64,000 nucleotides of DNA, taken from positions 2,487,892-2,551,891 of the forward strand of contig NZ_CH902583.1 in assembly GCF_000152965.1 (NCBI RefSeq), read 5' to 3'. Below, in pieces: positions 61,394-64,000 of the stretch. Source of the stretch: Roseobacter sp. MED193 (GTDB lineage Bacteria > Pseudomonadota > Alphaproteobacteria > Rhodobacterales > Rhodobacteraceae). Below the pieces are notes generated by a model, which saw only the letters and a program-made list of their open reading frames with translations, was not told the origin of the DNA and ran no database searches. Position 1 is the first letter of the stretch. Each line of letters starts with the position of its first letter. The translations under genes were made by a program, and so were the position numbers.

Positions 61394-61822
61394 ATGCTGA
61401 CGATTGGCACCCTAGCAAAACGCACTGGAACAAAGGTGCAGACCATTCGCTATTATGAGACCATTGGCCTGATGCCAGAGCCTGAGCGGACGCGAGGCGG
61501 TCAACGGCGCTATGGTCAGGCAGAGCTGGACAGGCTGAGTTTTGTCCGCCACGGGCGGCAACTGGGGTTTTCGCTAGAGGCTATTCGCGAGTTGCTGGTT
61601 TTGGCGGATAACCCATCGCAATCCTGTGTGGATGCAGATTCCATTGCTCAGCGGCAGTTGAAACAGGTTGAGGATCGCATCGCACGATTGCAGGTGCTGC
61701 AGCTAGAGTTGAAGCGAATGATCAGTGATTGCACCCATCATTCGGTTGCAGACTGCCGGGTGCTGGAGGTGTTGCGCGACCACTCCGAGTGCTTGACGGA
61801 CCACGATCAGATAGGCGCCTGA
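61394..61822 (+). CDS. MerR-family metal-sensing regulator (ZntR/CadR-like)
   Basis: The 142-residue protein has a MerR winged helix (MLTIGTLAKRTGTKVQTIRY YETIG, in two parts), a dimerisation helix, and metal-site cysteines at 78 (SQSCVD), 113 (ISDCTHH), 121 and 133. The Cys78/Cys113 pattern with HH next to it is that of Zn/Cd/Pb sensors rather than copper or mercury ones. The start at 61394 follows GGGAGG, one base after the ATPase stop, so the two are in one transcript driven from the promoter at 59034. Confidence 0.9.
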   Translation: MLTIGTLAKRTGTKVQTIRYYETIGLMPEPERTRGGQRRYGQAELDRLSFVRHGRQLGFSLEAIRELLVLADNPSQSCVDADSIAQRQLKQVEDRIARLQVLQLELKRMISDCTHHSVADCRVLEVLRDHSECLTDHDQIGA

Positions 61823-61840
61823 CCCTGGCCTGCAATTTGC

Positions 61841-62785
61841 CTAATCCTGTGGCGTAGTGCCTGTTGGCAACTGATTGGTCTCTTTCTCAATGCTCAATTG
61901 CTGCCCAATCCAGGCGGCGAACATCTTTATCATCTCCAGATCACCGGTTTCAAACGGATGGCGCGCTTCGGGGGAGGTGAAGTTCAGAGTGCCAAACGGT
62001 TGGCCATCTACAATCAGAGGCACCCCGATATAGGTTTCCAACAGGAACAGATCATAGCAAGGGTGGCTGGCAAATTGCGATTGTTTGGCAGAATGGCAGG
62101 CCAGAGGGCCATCGCCTGCCAGCATTTCAGAGCAATAGGTGTCGCCGAGCGGGAAGCTGGTGCCGCGTGGGATCTCTACCAGATCCGATTGACTGTAGAG
62201 AATGGTATAGATGTCCTCACGCACCCAGCTCACAATTGCGGAATCCGTTTGGAAATGCTCACAGCCAAGCTTCAGTATGGAGTTGATTTTTGCTGTGTGA
62301 CACATCTCCTGATCCGTAGAGATATGGAACAGTTTATGCAGCAGCTCTTCGATGGCGCGGGTTTTGGAGATATCTTTGATAATCGCAAAGTATCCAAAAA
62401 CGGCCCCGCTATTGGCACGGATCGGGCCGCCGGTGGTCTGGGTTAGGAAGGTTTTGCCGTTTTTGCGCCGATACCGCATTTCGTAATTGTGGTCAGCTTG
62501 GGTACTGTCGGGGGTGAAGCGGTTGCGGCTCTGTTCCATGTAGCTTTCTGGATCAGCATAGAGGTTTTTTGTGATCTCACCCACCATTTCTTCGTGCGCG
62601 TATCCGAACAGGAGCTCAAAGGCGGGGTTGACCCAGGTGATGCGTCGATCTGCATCCGCAACAATTACGGCGTCGGGGAGATCGCGAAACAAATCCGGGA
62701 GTTGAATGGCACCCATGGAAATACCCGTAGGCTCACTCGTTTCCTGTGCCACTTGTGGCCTCGTGCTGACCCTCACGTCATTCAT
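61841..62785 (-). CDS. Orphan sensor with PAS and GAF domains
   Basis: The 314-residue protein has a PAS domain at about 30-140 (LPDAVIVADADRRITWVNPA, GYAHEEMVGEI, RYRRKNGKTFLTQTT with a PAC motif) and a GAF domain at about 165-305 (GVPLIVDGQPFGTLNFTSPE). No histidine kinase, GGDEF or other output domain follows. Such proteins act as sensory partners of a separate effector. The start at 62785 follows a G-rich ribosome site. It converges on the MerR gene and has no functional partner nearby. The ligand could be haem, flavin or a small molecule. Confidence 0.8.
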   Translation of the reverse strand: MNDVRVSTRPQVAQETSEPTGISMGAIQLPDLFRDLPDAVIVADADRRITWVNPAFELLFGYAHEEMVGEITKNLYADPESYMEQSRNRFTPDSTQADHNYEMRYRRKNGKTFLTQTTGGPIRANSGAVFGYFAIIKDISKTRAIEELLHKLFHISTDQEMCHTAKINSILKLGCEHFQTDSAIVSWVREDIYTILYSQSDLVEIPRGTSFPLGDTYCSEMLAGDGPLACHSAKQSQFASHPCYDLFLLETYIGVPLIVDGQPFGTLNFTSPEARHPFETGDLEMIKMFAAWIGQQLSIEKETNQLPTGTTPQD

Positions 62786-63057
62786 GCGCGCTTCCCCCCC
62801 CATTCTAGGTCGTTCATTTTACCCGTTGGTAGTGACTTTGGTGCCTGCGTGGTTGCGAGATTAGAAGTGAGGGTAAACCACTTAAAATTCAGACGCATAA
62901 ATCGAAGAACGCTCAAAATCCGGCAAAACGCTGAAATTGCGCCAATCGAGCACTAAAAAAGCCTGTCTGAAACATGCATATAATTTGGTCGGCAGTGCAA
63001 CAAAAAATCCGTTTAGTTGCATTGCCTTGAGTATACTTGTCTTATGGTTGGGAACGC

Positions 63058-63969
63058 TCAGGCGCTACGCCCGCCGTGATGGGCTTCCCCGCGTTCACGG
63101 GCGAGACGCATCTGTTTCTGCCGCTCGCGGAAACGGGCCTTATCTGCCTCTGAGGTTTCATCAATGCACTGGTAGCAAGACACCCCCATTTCAAAGGAGG
63201 GAAGCAGTTTGTCCTTGGGCAGGATGGGGCGGCGGCAGCCGTGGCAAAGCTCATGCGGGCCCTCGACCAAGCCGTGACCAACGGAGACCCGGTTGTCAAA
63301 AACAAAGCACTCGCCTTGCCAGCTGCTGTCCTCAGGCGGCATTTCTTCCAGATAGCGCAGAATGCCCCCCTTGAGGTGATAGACATCCTCTACGCCTTGG
63401 CTCAGCAGATAGTTCGTCGATTTTTCGCAGCGAATGCCGCCGGTGCAAAACATCGCCACACGTTTGTTGTGGAACCGATCTTTGTTGGCCTGCCACCAGG
63501 CGGGAAATTCACGAAAACTTGCGGTTTCGGGATCGATGGCACCTTCAAATGTACCGATCTGCACTTCGTAATCATTACGCGTATCAATGACGGCAACATC
63601 CTCGGCGCGGATCAGCGCGTTCCAGTCTTCGGGCTCGACATAATGGCCAACGCTGGCCTTTGGATCGACATCGGGTTGCCCCATGGTGACGATTTCTTTT
63701 TTCAGGCGAACCTTGATCTTGCCAAAGGGAGGATGATCGCTAAAGGCTTCTTTCCAGACCAAATCCGCGCAGCCCGGCAGCGTTTTTATATGATCAAGAA
63801 CGGCCTTAATCCCGGCCTCTGGGCCCGCAATGGTGCCATTGATCCCTTCCTGTGCCAGCAAGAGAGAGCCAGTTACTTCTTGCTGCAGGCAAAGCTCCAG
63901 CAGCGCCGGCTTCAGAGCGGCAGGATCAGCGAAACGAGTGAAGTGATAAAGGGCAGCGATTTTGTACAT
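63058..63969 (-). CDS. trhO: tRNA uridine(34) hydroxylase, rhodanese-domain protein
   Basis: The 303-residue protein has an N-terminal acylphosphatase-like domain (LLLAQEGINGTIAGPEAG), a rhodanese domain with Cys175 in MFCTGGIRCEKS, and a C-terminal zinc-like segment CHGCRRPI / CYQC. This is the full TrhO (YceA) layout. TrhO hydroxylates U34 in tRNA using oxygen, the first step to 5-methoxyuridine-type modifications. It is monocistronic as far as visible. About 250 bases between it and the PAS-GAF gene show no further gene. Confidence 0.93.
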   Translation of the reverse strand: MYKIAALYHFTRFADPAALKPALLELCLQQEVTGSLLLAQEGINGTIAGPEAGIKAVLDHIKTLPGCADLVWKEAFSDHPPFGKIKVRLKKEIVTMGQPDVDPKASVGHYVEPEDWNALIRAEDVAVIDTRNDYEVQIGTFEGAIDPETASFREFPAWWQANKDRFHNKRVAMFCTGGIRCEKSTNYLLSQGVEDVYHLKGGILRYLEEMPPEDSSWQGECFVFDNRVSVGHGLVEGPHELCHGCRRPILPKDKLLPSFEMGVSCYQCIDETSEADKARFRERQKQMRLARERGEAHHGGRSA

Positions 63970-64000
63970 GCAGCGCCCTTAGAGCGCTGTGCCGCATTTT

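Noticed and set aside
1-64000. CRISPR arrays or insertion sequences
   Set aside because: I saw no regularly spaced repeats and no transposase-like protein. The only recombinase is the tRNA-targeting integrase.

Overview
The window looks like chromosome of a Roseobacter-group alphaproteobacterium (Rhodobacteraceae). I infer this from the pairing of dimethylglycine-dehydrogenase-like enzymes with a GlxA/GbdR-type regulator, the two TRAP transporters, the NasTS-controlled nitrate operon, moderately high GC and the many 4-base ATGA/GTGA gene overlaps. No rRNA or CRISPR is present. There is one complete tRNA gene.

Region 1 (2-8554, + strand): methylated-amine / one-carbon metabolism. A GFA-family protein, two paralogous FAD + GcvT-domain oxidoreductases, a zinc-type MDR dehydrogenase, a zinc-dependent homocysteine methyltransferase and a GATase1/AraC regulator resemble a glycine betaine/dimethylglycine/sarcosine demethylation locus. 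The glycine cleavage genes gcvT-gcvH-gcvP at 54442-58909 could take the glycine and methylene-THF that such a pathway yields.

Region 2 (9728-23212, - strand): a complete nitrate assimilation locus in the order nasT, nasS, [RNA leader], nrtA, nrtB, nrtCD, nirB, nirD, nasA, a TrpD2-like gene, cobA. The leader between nasS and nrtA carries a two-hairpin ANTAR target (both hexaloops have A1 and G4) followed by an intrinsic terminator just before the nrtA ribosome site. This is the expected target of the antiterminator NasT, held by the nitrate sensor NasS.

Region 3 (24923-40088): a 15-kb integrative mobilizable element in tRNA-Arg(CCT). It is bounded by a 47-bp direct repeat of the tRNA 3' half. 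It holds a tyrosine integrase, an excisionase-like protein, an XRE/membrane/HNH mini-operon, a replication-like protein and a ColE1-type mobilization set in which mobB and mobD are nested in another frame inside mobA. Its cargo is a MarR regulator, a TRAP importer, a fused 5-oxoprolinase and a glutamate dehydrogenase, which together could turn pyroglutamate into 2-oxoglutarate and ammonia.

Region 4 (40257-53545): a LacI regulator, an AlkX/YcaQ DNA glycosylase, a thioesterase, a second TRAP transporter and a catabolic cluster. The cluster has an FAH hydrolase, aldehyde dehydrogenase, luciferase-like monooxygenase, a three-domain hydrolase/flavin reductase/Nudix-like fusion and a DUF1185 protein. 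It is divergent from a GntR regulator with a perfect palindromic operator. The enzyme set resembles the Rut pyrimidine pathway in different packaging and is the best candidate for an undescribed pathway.

Region 5 (53586-63969): an XRE-cupin regulator, gcvTHP, a Zn/Cd-type P-ATPase with a MerR regulator and a 19-bp-spacer MerR promoter, an orphan PAS-GAF sensor, and the tRNA hydroxylase trhO.
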